Shown here: one piece after another, positions 1 through 7,638 of the stretch
How positions within the stretch are numbered: position 1 is the stretch's first letter
Layout of the letters: each line of letters starts with the position of its first letter
Assembly: GCA_017543415.1 (NCBI GenBank)
Contig: JAFYGD010000215.1
Location: 1-9,386, forward strand
Length of the DNA: 9,386 bases
Reading direction: 5' to 3'
Source of the DNA: Eubacterium sp.
GTDB taxonomy: Bacteria; Bacillota; Clostridia; Oscillospirales; Acutalibacteraceae
Made by a program: the position numbers and the translations under genes
The notes under the pieces: generated by a model
The model's database searches: none
What the model was told of the DNA's origin: nothing
Seen by the model: the letters and a program-made list of their open reading frames with translations, nothing else

Positions 1-1683
1 AGCCCAGTCGCCCGAGCCGAGACGGTTGATTTTAACGCGGCTGTCCTCCTCGGGGCCGATGTATTTTGAAACCATATCAAGCTGCGTTACGGGAACGTAA
101 AGCGTGTCGCCCTTGGCGTAGCCTATCTTGATGTAATCCTTGCGCACGTCCTGCATATCAAGGGCGTGGATACCCTCAAAAACGCCTATGCCGTGTACGT
201 TGTGAACAATGTAATCGCCGACCTGAAGCTCGTCGATTGAGTGAAGCGCGTCCTTTGAGGAAAAGCGCTTGTGCTTTTTGCCGCTCTGCGTGCCTCTGCC
301 CTGCGAAATGAGGGCAAGCTTTGTTTCGCCGTCTCGGAAGCCCGCGGTCATCGTGCCTGAAATTATGCTGACCGCGCCGCGGCGAAGCTCGTCGGGAAGG
401 GAGGAATAGTAAAGCGCGTCAACGCCCTTTTCGGCAAGGTCAGAAGCGAGCGCTTTACCCGCACGGGAGGTACCCGCAAGCAGAACTACCGCATAGTTGG
501 TTTTAACAAGCGGAAAAACCTCGTCCTTTAGCTGGGAAAGAGTGCCCGAAAACGGCGGTATTTCGTACATATTAAAGGTTGCAAGATTTCCGACCGGCGT
601 GTCAAAGCTGCCGCGCGGAAGCCCGTCAAGGTAAATTGCCCTGTAGCCCGTGTAGACCTCGCAAAGCTCGTCAAAGGTGAGCATAAATTTATCAATACCC
701 CTGCAGAGTATGCCGTCGTCAAGCAGCCATTTAAGCTCCTCCGTCATAAGGCGGTTCTGGTTTTCGCATTTTTCCTTAACGCTGCCCGTATCGCATACAA
801 ACAGCATGCCGTCAAGGTAGTCAAACAGCCCGCCGCTTTCATATGCAAGGGGAAGGTATTTATCGCTGCAGTGAAGGGAAATGCCCTGCTTCAGCTTATC
901 GCAGTCCTTAAGCAGTCTTTCGCGCGCCTTTACCGCCTTGCCCTGAAGTCCTGAAGCAAGCGCTTCAATTCGCTTTGCCTGTTCGGCTTTTGAGGGGAAA
1001 AGCACCTCGGTTGAGGGAATAATTTTAACCTCGTCAACCATATCCGTTCTGCGCTGGGTTGCAATATCAAAGCGGGCAATGCTGTCAACCGTGTCGCCCC
1101 ACAGCTCAAGCCTTACGGGAGCGTCCGCGCCGGGCGGATAGATGTCAAGAAGTCCGCCGCGGATTGCAAACTGCGCCGTGCCGTCAACCTCGTCAAACCG
1201 CGTGTAGCCTGCTTTTACAAGCTTTTCGGCAGTCTTTTCAAGCTCAAGTTCGTCGCCCGTTTTAATGGTAAAGGTGCGCTCAATAAGCGCCTGCGGGGGC
1301 ATGGTGTACTGAATTGCCGCGCCGACGGAAGCAACAACAACGCTGTAATTATTTTCAATAATATTTGCAAGCACGCCGAGCCGCAGCTGCTCGTACTCGC
1401 GGCTGATACCCTCAACCTCAAGGAAGGTCATTTCTCTTTTCGGGTACAGCAAAACGCCCTTCTGCAAAGCGGAAAGGTTTTCGTAATATCTTACTGCGCT
1501 TGCTTCGTCGGGAGTTATAACAAAGGCGGTTTTATTAGTTTTTTCACAAAGGGAGTGAATAACCGCCGCCTTACTTATTCCCGAAAGTCCCGTGGCCCCA
1601 ACGGGAGCGGACAGGGGGGTCACGCTTCTGCTGAGGCTGATAAACGCTTCGTTTTTTTCAATTAATTTTGAAAAACCGGACAT
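1..1683 (-). CDS. mfd: Transcription-repair coupling factor Mfd, N-terminal 561 residues (runs off left edge)
   Basis: Mfd binds RNA polymerase stalled at a DNA lesion, removes it with its translocase motor and recruits UvrA. The reading frame is open from an ATG at 1683 to base 1. Residues 1 to about 350 form the UvrB-like D1-D2 part: a degenerate Walker A-like stretch, GATGLSGISK, at 29-38, and the hallmark RGGLLDIYPPG at 175-185 followed by RLELWGDTVDSI. Residues about 485-545 are the CarD-like RNA polymerase-interacting domain, beginning VGDYIVHNVHGIGVF at 488. The helicase/translocase and C-terminal domains lie outside the window (the whole family is about 1150 residues). The start is supported by an AAGGTGA Shine-Dalgarno at 1693-1699, about 10 nt upstream. 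The gene begins 20 bp after the pth stop, so the two are probably co-transcribed, as in other Firmicutes. Confidence 0.97.
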   Translation of the reverse strand, partial: MSGFSKLIEKNEAFISLSRSVTPLSAPVGATGLSGISKAAVIHSLCEKTNKTAFVITPDEASAVRYYENLSALQKGVLLYPKREMTFLEVEGISREYEQLRLGVLANIIENNYSVVVASVGAAIQYTMPPQALIERTFTIKTGDELELEKTAEKLVKAGYTRFDEVDGTAQFAIRGGLLDIYPPGADAPVRLELWGDTVDSIARFDIATQRRTDMVDEVKIIPSTEVLFPSKAEQAKRIEALASGLQGKAVKARERLLKDCDKLKQGISLHCSDKYLPLAYESGGLFDYLDGMLFVCDTGSVKEKCENQNRLMTEELKWLLDDGILCRGIDKFMLTFDELCEVYTGYRAIYLDGLPRGSFDTPVGNLATFNMYEIPPFSGTLSQLKDEVFPLVKTNYAVVLLAGTSRAGKALASDLAEKGVDALYYSSLPDELRRGAVSIISGTMTAGFRDGETKLALISQGRGTQSGKKHKRFSSKDALHSIDELQVGDYIVHNVHGIGVFEGIHALDMQDVRKDYIKIGYAKGDTLYVPVTQLDMVSKYIGPEEDSRVKINRLGSGDWA

Positions 1684-1703
1684 ATTATATTTTCACCTTA
1701 AAA

Positions 1704-2303
1704 CTAAGAATTAAACTTATTCATAGCAGAGTCAATATCCTCACAAAGGATTGCTTCAACCGCGCCGACAGCGCTTTGCAGGGAGTCGTTGAAATCCTTA
1801 ATTTTATCCTTCGGGATTTCGCCGAGCACCCAGTCAACCATGTCATAATCGGCTGCGGGCTTTTTGCCGACTCCTATTTTGATACGCGGGAATTCCTCGC
1901 TGCCAAGGCAGGAAATAATGCTTTTAATTCCGTTGTGGCCGCCCGCGCTGCCCTTGCGGCGAACGCGTATTTTACCCACGTCAAGCGAAACGTCGTCAAA
2001 GATTATTATAATCTTTTCATCGGGGATATTGTAATAATTCGCCGCCTCAATAACCGCCTCGCCTGAAAGGTTCATCATCGTCTGCGGCTTCATAACAAGG
2101 CAGCGCCTGCCGCCGATTACCTCGTCCGCAATCATTGCGTGAAATTTAAGGCGTTTAAACTCAAAGCCGTGCTTTTCGGCAAGCAAATCAACAGCCTTAA
2201 AGCCTGCGTTGTGGCGGGTGTCTGCGTATTTCGGGCCGGGATTTCCGAGCCCTGCAATTATGTATTCAATTTTGCCTTTTTTTGTAAAGCCAAAAAGTCC
2301 CAT
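1704..2303 (-). CDS. pth: Peptidyl-tRNA hydrolase
   Basis: Pth cleaves the ester bond of peptidyl-tRNAs dropped by ribosomes, recycling tRNA in the cytoplasm. The 199-residue product has the usual family length. It shows the signature GLGNPGPKYADTRHNAGF at 18-35, with Asn21 and the catalytic His31. KPQTMMNLSG lies at 72-81 with substrate-contacting Asn78. FDDVSLDVGKIRVR starts at 102, with Asp103 matching the catalytic-pair Asp. GSAGGHNGIKSI starts at 118, with Asn124. These match E. coli Asn10, His20, Asn68, Asp93 and Asn114 by motif alignment. The ATG at 2303 is preceded by AAGGTGA (2308-2314). A short extension, MGLFGFTKKGKIEY, precedes the conserved core. The mfd gene follows after 20 bp. 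The upstream radical SAM gene ends 49 bp away, with a strong stem-loop between them, so pth-mfd may have partly independent expression. Confidence 0.98.
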   Translation of the reverse strand: MGLFGFTKKGKIEYIIAGLGNPGPKYADTRHNAGFKAVDLLAEKHGFEFKRLKFHAMIADEVIGGRRCLVMKPQTMMNLSGEAVIEAANYYNIPDEKIIIIFDDVSLDVGKIRVRRKGSAGGHNGIKSIISCLGSEEFPRIKIGVGKKPAADYDMVDWVLGEIPKDKIKDFNDSLQSAVGAVEAILCEDIDSAMNKFNS

Positions 2304-2317
2304 AAAATCACCTTAAA

Positions 2318-2340
2318 GGGCGTATCAAGCAGATACGCCC
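2318..2340 (-). terminator. Perfect 9-bp stem-loop between radical SAM gene and pth; weak terminator or attenuator
   Basis: On the transcribed minus strand the sequence reads GGGCGTATC, loop TGCTT, GATACGCCC: nine uninterrupted pairs with a 5-nt loop. It starts 12 bp after the radical SAM stop codon and ends three nucleotides before the pth Shine-Dalgarno (2308-2314). Only TTT follows the stem, then AAGG, so it is not a full intrinsic terminator. It may reduce read-through, protect an mRNA 3' end, or modulate pth translation. The structure is seen directly; the role is inferred. Confidence 0.5.
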
Positions 2341-2352
2341 CTGAATTTATTC

Positions 2353-3777
2353 TTATTCCGTTTTTTCAAACTCTTCAAAGTCGCGTTCTTCGTCGGGCTT
2401 TTCAAAGTTATACATATTTTCGTCTTTAACGTGTTTTCTAATATACTCGTCGCGGTCGAAAAGCTCGTCGGCCTTAATTTTCCATGCCTTTGCAGCCTCA
2501 ACTGTCTTGTCAAAAAGAGCGTTTGCACTTTCGGGGTGCTGCATTTCCGTTGAATATGCGCCCGTTTCCGCAACCATTTTGCTGATAGCGCCGGGGTTGT
2601 CAAGCACGGGGCAGGGACGCAGCATATTGTTTGAGAACGGCTGGTTCTTTCTGTAAGCCATGAACAGCGGGCTCTGAAGCGCTTCAAGAACTGATTTTTC
2701 CTTGATATTAACGTTTGAATAGTGAACGAAAGCACAGGGCTCGCAGTCGCCGTTTGCGTTGATGTGGAAGTAGTGGCGTCCGCCTGCAATACAGCCCTGA
2801 ACGTACTCGCCGTCGTTCCAGAAATCAAGCGCAAAGATTGCCTTTGTTCTGCGCCATTCGTGCATTTTTCTATACATAAGCGCTCTTTGCTCGGGGCTTA
2901 CCATAAGGTCGGTAACGGCGCCGTTTCCGGTTGGCATATATGTAAAGAACCATGCGAACATTACGCCCTTGTCAATCAGCCAGTCCATATATTCGTCCGA
3001 AGCGAGGAGCTCCGTATTTTTGCTGGTGTAGCAAAGGGAAGCGCCGAAGGGAACGCCCCTTTCCTTGAGCCTCTGCATTGCGGCAGTGCAGCGCTTGAAG
3101 GTGCCGTCTCCGCGGCGGAAGTCGTTTTCCTCCTCATAGCCCTCAATTGAAAAGGCGGGGAAGAAGTTGCCGACGCTCTGAATTTCATCCGCAAAGCTGT
3201 CGTCAATCAGCGTACCGTTGGTGAAGCTGAGGAAAACACAGTCCGGATTTTCACGGCAAAGGCGCATAAGGTCGTTCCTGCGCATTGTAGGCTCGCCGCC
3301 CGTGTAAAGGAACATATAGGTTCCGAGCTCCTTAGCCTGACGGATAATCCTTGCAAGGTCGTCGTAGGAAAGCGAGCTTTCGTGGCCGTATTCCGCAGCC
3401 CAGCAGCCCTTGCATTTAAGGTTGCACGCGGCGGTGGGGTCCATAAGAATTGCCCACGGAACGTTGCAGCCGTACTTTTCAATAGCCGCCATGCGAACAT
3501 CGTAGCTGTTGATTGCAACGTTGATTGCAGCAGGGATGAACTTGTTAAGCACGCCCTCGTCGGTATCGCAGACAAGACGGCGTACAAACTCCATCCAGTT
3601 GTTGTTTCTGTCCTTAAGCGCCTCGTGAAGGCCTGCGTAAGCCGTGCGGTTAACCTTTTTAACGTCCGCCTTTTCAACAAGGCTTAAAATACGCGGCGCA
3701 TTTTTGTAAAAGTCTTTTCTTGCGTATTTTACGGCGTTCTTTATAGCAAAGTTAATTGCTGATTCTTTAATAGACAT
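2353..3777 (-). CDS. Radical SAM protein with SPASM/twitch-like C-terminal cysteines, function unknown
   Basis: This 474-residue protein uses S-adenosylmethionine and a [4Fe-4S] cluster for radical chemistry; its substrate cannot be told from the sequence. Residues 1-108 are a helical N-terminal extension. The radical SAM core starts at WAILMDPTAACNLKCKGCW, giving the CxxxCxxC ligands Cys118, Cys122 and Cys125. It continues with the SAM-contacting YTGGEP at 158-163, then LSFTNGTLID and FSIEG. The C-terminal part has Cys329, Cys345, Cys348 and Cys389 in GCIAGG, NANGDCEPC and LRPCPVLDNP, which resembles auxiliary-cluster binding in SPASM/twitch proteins. The tail is acidic. ATG 3777 follows AAAGGAAA (3783-3790). 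It has its own promoter and is flanked by lacZ upstream and pth downstream. No small precursor-peptide gene lies beside it, so peptide maturation is not supported by context. Proteins of this general layout are common in clostridia. Confidence 0.88.
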   Translation of the reverse strand: MSIKESAINFAIKNAVKYARKDFYKNAPRILSLVEKADVKKVNRTAYAGLHEALKDRNNNWMEFVRRLVCDTDEGVLNKFIPAAINVAINSYDVRMAAIEKYGCNVPWAILMDPTAACNLKCKGCWAAEYGHESSLSYDDLARIIRQAKELGTYMFLYTGGEPTMRRNDLMRLCRENPDCVFLSFTNGTLIDDSFADEIQSVGNFFPAFSIEGYEEENDFRRGDGTFKRCTAAMQRLKERGVPFGASLCYTSKNTELLASDEYMDWLIDKGVMFAWFFTYMPTGNGAVTDLMVSPEQRALMYRKMHEWRRTKAIFALDFWNDGEYVQGCIAGGRHYFHINANGDCEPCAFVHYSNVNIKEKSVLEALQSPLFMAYRKNQPFSNNMLRPCPVLDNPGAISKMVAETGAYSTEMQHPESANALFDKTVEAAKAWKIKADELFDRDEYIRKHVKDENMYNFEKPDEERDFEEFEKTE

Positions 3778-3779
3778 AG

Positions 3780-3806
3780 CGGTTTCCTTTCAACTTAATT
3801 AAACCG
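3780..3806 (-). promoter_or_regulatory. Leader hairpin holding the radical SAM Shine-Dalgarno in its loop
   Basis: In the minus-strand mRNA, CGGTTT (3806-3801) can pair with AAACCG (3785-3780) around a 15-nt loop that ends in AAAGG, the core of the ribosome-binding site. The second arm stops 2 nt before the start codon. The six-pair stem is modest, so formation in the cell is uncertain. If it forms, it would present or restrict the ribosome-binding site. Confidence 0.35.
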
Positions 3807-3834
3807 AAAATTAATAATATTTGTATCGTATGAA

Positions 3835-3863
3835 AATATAATACTATTGAAACTGTTTGTCAA
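3835..3863 (-). promoter_or_regulatory. Sigma-A-type promoter for the radical SAM gene
   Basis: On the minus strand a consensus -35 TTGACA (3863-3858) is separated by exactly 17 bp from TATATT (3840-3835), which matches the -10 consensus at five of six bases. Transcription would start near 3828, giving a leader of about 50 nt before ATG 3777. The location, in the AT-rich gap after the lacZ stop, makes this the likely start of a radical SAM transcript that may run on into pth-mfd. Confidence 0.8.
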
Positions 3864-3880
3864 GTTAATTTTTTATTAAC
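3864..3880. repeat. 17-bp inverted repeat abutting the -35 of the radical SAM promoter
   Basis: GTTAAT, five Ts, ATTAAC (plus strand) is a perfect 6-bp inverted repeat. It touches the last base of the lacZ stop codon on one side and the TTGACA box on the other. Its position suits an operator or an activator site, but an AT-rich palindrome of this size may also arise by chance. There is no U-run that would make it a good lacZ terminator. Confidence 0.4.
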
Positions 3881-6800
3881 TAAAATCTAAGCTGGAATTT
3901 AAGACGGTATGTCCTGTCAGTGTGGTTTTTATACATTTCGTTGCAATGCGCGCCCCAGCTGTCGTAGCCGCCCACTCCCTGCTGACGGGCAATGCAGCGA
4001 ACGACTGTTTTATTGATTTCGGGCATATCCTTCTGGTGCCACGTGTTCTCAATTTCCTTGGGAAGCCAGTGAGCCGCGTTGAACTCCATAACGGGCTCAG
4101 CAATAAAGGTGAGCGCCTTCTTTTCGCCTATAACGGTTGCGTACCTTACGCCCGTTCTGTTGCCGCATTCCTGCGGCTTGAGGTAGGGAACCCACATATC
4201 CTTTACGGTTGTGGAATAAAGCCCTACGCAGCAGGCGTTTTTGCGGTCAATATAGTTTTCCTCGGGTCCGTTGCCGAGGTAAACAACCTGTTCAAAATCC
4301 TTGGGAAGCTCAAAGAGAACGCTGACCTCGGGAATTTCGGGCAGTCCCTCTGCGGGGATGAACTGCAGGTCTATTTCCATACCCTTTGATGTAATTGTGT
4401 AAACAACGAGCGCTCTGCTTTCGGGCTGAGTCATAACCCTTGCGCCGCCGGTTACAACAACCTTTTTGCCATCGTCAAGTATCTGATAGTTTTCAATGCT
4501 CCACATCGTGTTGTTGTAAATTCCGGGAGTATCGCCCGCGTCTCTCCAGCAGCCGAGGCGTGAGCCCGCGCGGTTTCCGCGGTCGTTATCGGTAAGCGCG
4601 CGCCAGAAGTTAAGGCGCATGGGAGCAAGAAGAATATCCTCGCCGTCAACCTTGATTGATTCAAGCTGGTTTCTTTCCCTGCGTTCAAAGCGGATGTCAA
4701 GATTTTCGGAAATAACGTGGATTGCTCCGTAGGTGTCGGAAACAAGGAGCTGCTCTCCGCCCTCAAGCTCGTCGTAGGTGTTTTCAAATTCATTGATTAC
4801 GAACTGCTCGTAGGCAACAACAACCGGTTCGTCGTCCTTTGTGTGAAGCTCTATGTAAAGGTAGTTTTCGTCGTTGGTAGCCTTGCCGAGCTCAAGGTCA
4901 AGAACCTGCTTTTCACCCGGAGCAACGCTGATAGTGTCCGTGCCTCTGCGGATAACGCCCTTTTCGGTGCTCTGCTCCCAGTAAAGCTCAAATTCGCTGA
5001 GGTCGGTAAAGAGATATTTGTTTTTGATTTCAATTACTCCGCGTTCTGCGTCAATAGCCTTGAAATCAACGTTCTGGTAAAGCTTTTTGATTTCGGCAAG
5101 CTTTGGAGTAACCGTTCTGTCGCCGAAAAGAAGTCCGTTGCCGCAGAAGTGGCCGTCGTGAGGGCTTTCGCCGAAGTCGCCGCCGTAGGCAAGGTATTCG
5201 TTTCCGTTTTCGTCCGTTGTTAAAATGCTCTGGTCAACCCAGTCCCAGACAAAGCCGCCCTGAAGGCAGGGGTACTTATCCCAAAGGCTTGTGTATTCAT
5301 CGGTTGAGCCGCAGGAATTGCCCATTGCGTGGGTGTATTCGCAGAGAATAAAGGGTCTCGGGTCTCTGCCCGTAACGGCGTATTCCTCAAGATATTTCGG
5401 CTTTGCGTACATCTTTGACATAACGTCGCTGAGCTCGCGCTCGTTCGGGTCGCCGTCAAGCTCAAAGTGAACGAAACGGGTTTTATCCGTTTCCTTGAGC
5501 CAGTTATACATCTTTTTAACGTTTTCGCCGCCGTGGCTTTCGTTGCCCATTGACCAGCAAACAACGCAGGCGTGGTTTTTATCCCTGTTGTAAAGCGCCT
5601 TTATGCGCTCCATGCACGCCTTTTCCCATTCGGGACGTGAGCCGGGAAGCGCGGGGCAGCCGATAATGGTTGACCAGTAGGTGCCGTGGGTTTCCATATT
5701 GTTTTCATCAATAACGTAAAAGCCGTATTCGTCGCACAGCTCGTACCAGCGCGGTGCGTTGGGATAGTGCGAGGTGCGGATTGCGTTAATGTTGTTTTTC
5801 TTCATTATTTCAAGGTCCTTGCGCATTGTTTCCTCTGAAACGTAGTGACCTGTTTCACAGTCAAATTCGTGGCGGTTAGTGCCCTTGAAAACAACTCTCT
5901 TGCCGTTGATACGGATAATTCCGTCTTTTATTTCAACCCTTCTGAAGCCGACTTTATGCGAAATGTATTCAATCGGCGTTCCGTTGTTTTTAAGGGTGAA
6001 AACTACGGTGTAAAGGTTCGGCTTTTCCGCAGACCAGGGCTTAACGCTCGTTACGATTGCCTTAAGGTTTGTAACGTGGTCCTCGTTTGCGTACTGACTG
6101 TCAAGCGCAACAACGGCGCCGTCGCTGTCAACAACGTTCATATCTATTGAAAGGCCCTCGTAAGCGCCGTTGGTTTTAACGGTAACGTTAAGGTAGCCGT
6201 CACTGAGAAGCTCGTCGGGCTCCGCAATAATTTCAAAATCGCGTATATATTCCTTTTCGGTTGTGTAAATATAAACGTCGCGGAAAATGCCCGAAAGGCG
6301 CCACATATCCTGGCATTCAAGCCAGCTTCCCGTGCACCAGCGGTAAACCTCAACGCCTATTACGTTGCTGCCCTCAACAAGGTATTTTGAAATATCAAAT
6401 TCCGCACGGTTAAAGCTGCTTTCGCTGTAGCCCACTCTTTCGCCGTTTACATAAAGGTAAAACGCGCTTTCAACGCCCTCAAAGCAGAGAACAACTCTCT
6501 TTGAAAGCACGCTCTGGTTAACGTGGAAGCGCTTTAAATAACAGCCTACCGGGTTGTGCTTTGTAGGCGCGTTGGGCGGGCAGATATCCTCCGTTCCCTC
6601 CCAGGGGTAACGCACGTTACAGTACTGGTTCCGGTCGTAGCCCTGCATCTGCCAGGAACAGGGAACAATAACGCTGTCCCAGTTGTGGCTGTCGTAAAGC
6701 GGCTGAGCAAAATCGGTTGGGCGGTAAGCGTAGTTTTTGTAAAGCTTAAAGCGCCATTTGCCGTTGAGCAGCTTAACGCGTGAAGAAGCGTAGCGTTCCG

Positions 6801-6924
6801 CTTTGAGCGCCTCGTCATAATCTCCGTAGGGCATAAGCGTTGCGTGCTGCGGGAGCTTGTTAACGCCTACTATTTCGGGGTTGGACTGCCATTCGGTGTA
6901 ACCGTCAATAAAGTTTCTTTCCAT
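3880..6924 (-). CDS. lacZ: Beta-galactosidase, LacZ type, glycoside hydrolase family 2
   Basis: This enzyme hydrolyses terminal beta-galactosides such as lactose by a retaining mechanism. Its 1014 residues match the long LacZ class (E. coli about 1023), and no signal peptide is seen, so it should be cytosolic. Order: sugar-binding jelly roll about 35-220 (with WLECQDMWRLSGIFRDVYIY), immunoglobulin-like domain to about 330, TIM barrel about 335-630, linker domain, then the C-terminal beta-sandwich to the end. The acid/base Glu462 lies in CWSMGNESHGG and the nucleophile Glu529 in FILCEYTHAMGNS. Metal-site residues Glu411 and His413 are in DENNMETHG. His352, His386 and His532 match E. coli His357, His391 and His540. 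Trp990 in GGYDSWGAH matches E. coli Trp999. ATG 6924 has AGGAG 6 nt upstream. The gene follows the sugar transferase by 44 bp with no visible terminator. No lactose transporter or regulator is adjacent. Confidence 0.97.
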   Translation of the reverse strand: MERNFIDGYTEWQSNPEIVGVNKLPQHATLMPYGDYDEALKAERYASSRVKLLNGKWRFKLYKNYAYRPTDFAQPLYDSHNWDSVIVPCSWQMQGYDRNQYCNVRYPWEGTEDICPPNAPTKHNPVGCYLKRFHVNQSVLSKRVVLCFEGVESAFYLYVNGERVGYSESSFNRAEFDISKYLVEGSNVIGVEVYRWCTGSWLECQDMWRLSGIFRDVYIYTTEKEYIRDFEIIAEPDELLSDGYLNVTVKTNGAYEGLSIDMNVVDSDGAVVALDSQYANEDHVTNLKAIVTSVKPWSAEKPNLYTVVFTLKNNGTPIEYISHKVGFRRVEIKDGIIRINGKRVVFKGTNRHEFDCETGHYVSEETMRKDLEIMKKNNINAIRTSHYPNAPRWYELCDEYGFYVIDENNMETHGTYWSTIIGCPALPGSRPEWEKACMERIKALYNRDKNHACVVCWSMGNESHGGENVKKMYNWLKETDKTRFVHFELDGDPNERELSDVMSKMYAKPKYLEEYAVTGRDPRPFILCEYTHAMGNSCGSTDEYTSLWDKYPCLQGGFVWDWVDQSILTTDENGNEYLAYGGDFGESPHDGHFCGNGLLFGDRTVTPKLAEIKKLYQNVDFKAIDAERGVIEIKNKYLFTDLSEFELYWEQSTEKGVIRRGTDTISVAPGEKQVLDLELGKATNDENYLYIELHTKDDEPVVVAYEQFVINEFENTYDELEGGEQLLVSDTYGAIHVISENLDIRFERRERNQLESIKVDGEDILLAPMRLNFWRALTDNDRGNRAGSRLGCWRDAGDTPGIYNNTMWSIENYQILDDGKKVVVTGGARVMTQPESRALVVYTITSKGMEIDLQFIPAEGLPEIPEVSVLFELPKDFEQVVYLGNGPEENYIDRKNACCVGLYSTTVKDMWVPYLKPQECGNRTGVRYATVIGEKKALTFIAEPVMEFNAAHWLPKEIENTWHQKDMPEINKTVVRCIARQQGVGGYDSWGAHCNEMYKNHTDRTYRLKFQLRF

Positions 6925-6940
6925 AAATCTCTCCTGTCAA

Positions 6941-6968
6941 CTAAATACTAACTACTGAATACTAATCA
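6941..6968. repeat. Two tandem copies of a 14-bp unit between the sugar transferase and lacZ
   Basis: On the plus strand CTAAATACTAACTA (6941-6954) is followed directly by CTGAATACTAATCA (6955-6968); 11 of 14 positions agree, and the first 11 bases differ only once. The array ends at the stop codon of the sugar transferase and lies just upstream of the lacZ ribosome-binding site. It fills most of the 44-bp spacer. Confidence 0.7.
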
Positions 6969-7586
6969 CTATCTGCGGTGGAACGTTCCCTCGTGGAAGC
7001 CCTCACGCGTGATAACCGTCTGGATTGATTTAAACATAATCTTTATATCAAGTAATATGCTCCAGTTGTCGCAGTATTCCTTGTCAAGCTTCATCTTTTT
7101 CATAAGCGAAATGCTGTCACGGCCGTTAATCTGCGCCCAGCCCGTCAAACCGGGGCGGAAGCGGTAAACCTTGTATTCAAGCCTTAAGCGATGCGCCCTG
7201 AGCTCGCTTGAAATCAGCGGGCGGGGGCCGACGAAGCTCATATCGCCCTTAAGAATGTTCCAGAGTTGCGGCAGCTCGTCAAGGCTTGTTTTGCGTAAAA
7301 TCCTGCCGACCGGGGTAATGTACTGCTCCGGGTTTTCAAGGTCGCAGGTTGCAACGTTGGGCGTGCTGTTGCGCATTGTCTGAAACTTGTAAATTTTAAA
7401 AGGCTTTCCGCGCCTTCCGCGCCTTTCGTGGCTGAAGAAAATCTTGCTGTCGGGCGTGAAGAACAAAAGACATATTATCACTATAAATACGGGCGAAAGG
7501 AAAACCAGCCCGAAAAACGCCATTACAATGTCAAAGAGCCTTTTCCATTTTGTGGCGCCGAAATACTTTCTTAAAAATTCTTTCAT
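6969..7586 (-). CDS. Bacterial sugar transferase (short, monotopic phosphoglycosyl transferase)
   Basis: Members of this family transfer a phospho-sugar from a nucleotide sugar to undecaprenyl phosphate, the first membrane step of capsule, exopolysaccharide or glycoprotein glycan synthesis. With the start chosen here the protein has 205 residues, the size of the minimal PglC-like catalytic form. The hydrophobic re-entrant segment is about 17-45, with the Ser31-Pro32 turn. KIYKFQTMR follows at 64-72. The catalytic Asp103-Glu104 pair lies in RKTSLDELPQLWNILKGDMS, with FVGPRP at 118-123 and FRPGLTGWAQINGRD at 143-157. The frame is open further upstream to an ATG at 7697, but that would cover the promoter; ATG 7586 has GAGG 6 nt upstream. 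The sugar specificity is not readable. It is unusual that no other glycan genes are nearby; the next gene is lacZ. Confidence 0.93.
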   Translation of the reverse strand: MKEFLRKYFGATKWKRLFDIVMAFFGLVFLSPVFIVIICLLFFTPDSKIFFSHERRGRRGKPFKIYKFQTMRNSTPNVATCDLENPEQYITPVGRILRKTSLDELPQLWNILKGDMSFVGPRPLISSELRAHRLRLEYKVYRFRPGLTGWAQINGRDSISLMKKMKLDKEYCDNWSILLDIKIMFKSIQTVITREGFHEGTFHRR

Positions 7587-7592
7587 ATTCAT

Positions 7593-7600
7593 CCTCGTTA
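7593..7600 (-). promoter_or_regulatory. Ribosome-binding site deciding the sugar transferase start
   Basis: TAACGAGG on the minus strand ends 6 nt before ATG 7586 and directly abuts the alternative ATG at 7592. Spacing therefore favours 7586, giving a product beginning MKEFLRKYFG. The longer start at 7697 has no such site and lies upstream of the predicted promoter. Confidence 0.7.
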
Positions 7601-7638
7601 CGAAGTTAAAATCAATATAATGTATATCAAGCCATAAC

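Noticed and set aside
1668..2066. Plus-strand open frame of 132 codons opposite pth
   Set aside because: Pth on the other strand has full family motifs; the opposite frame has no recognisable domain and arises from codon bias.
3922..4389. Plus-strand open frame of 155 codons opposite lacZ, and similar ones elsewhere under lacZ and the radical SAM gene
   Set aside because: They are antisense shadows of well-identified enzymes, without ribosome-binding sites or recognisable domains.
6935..6940. A perfect TTGACA on the minus strand just before lacZ
   Set aside because: It overlaps the lacZ Shine-Dalgarno, so any promoter using it would start inside the gene.
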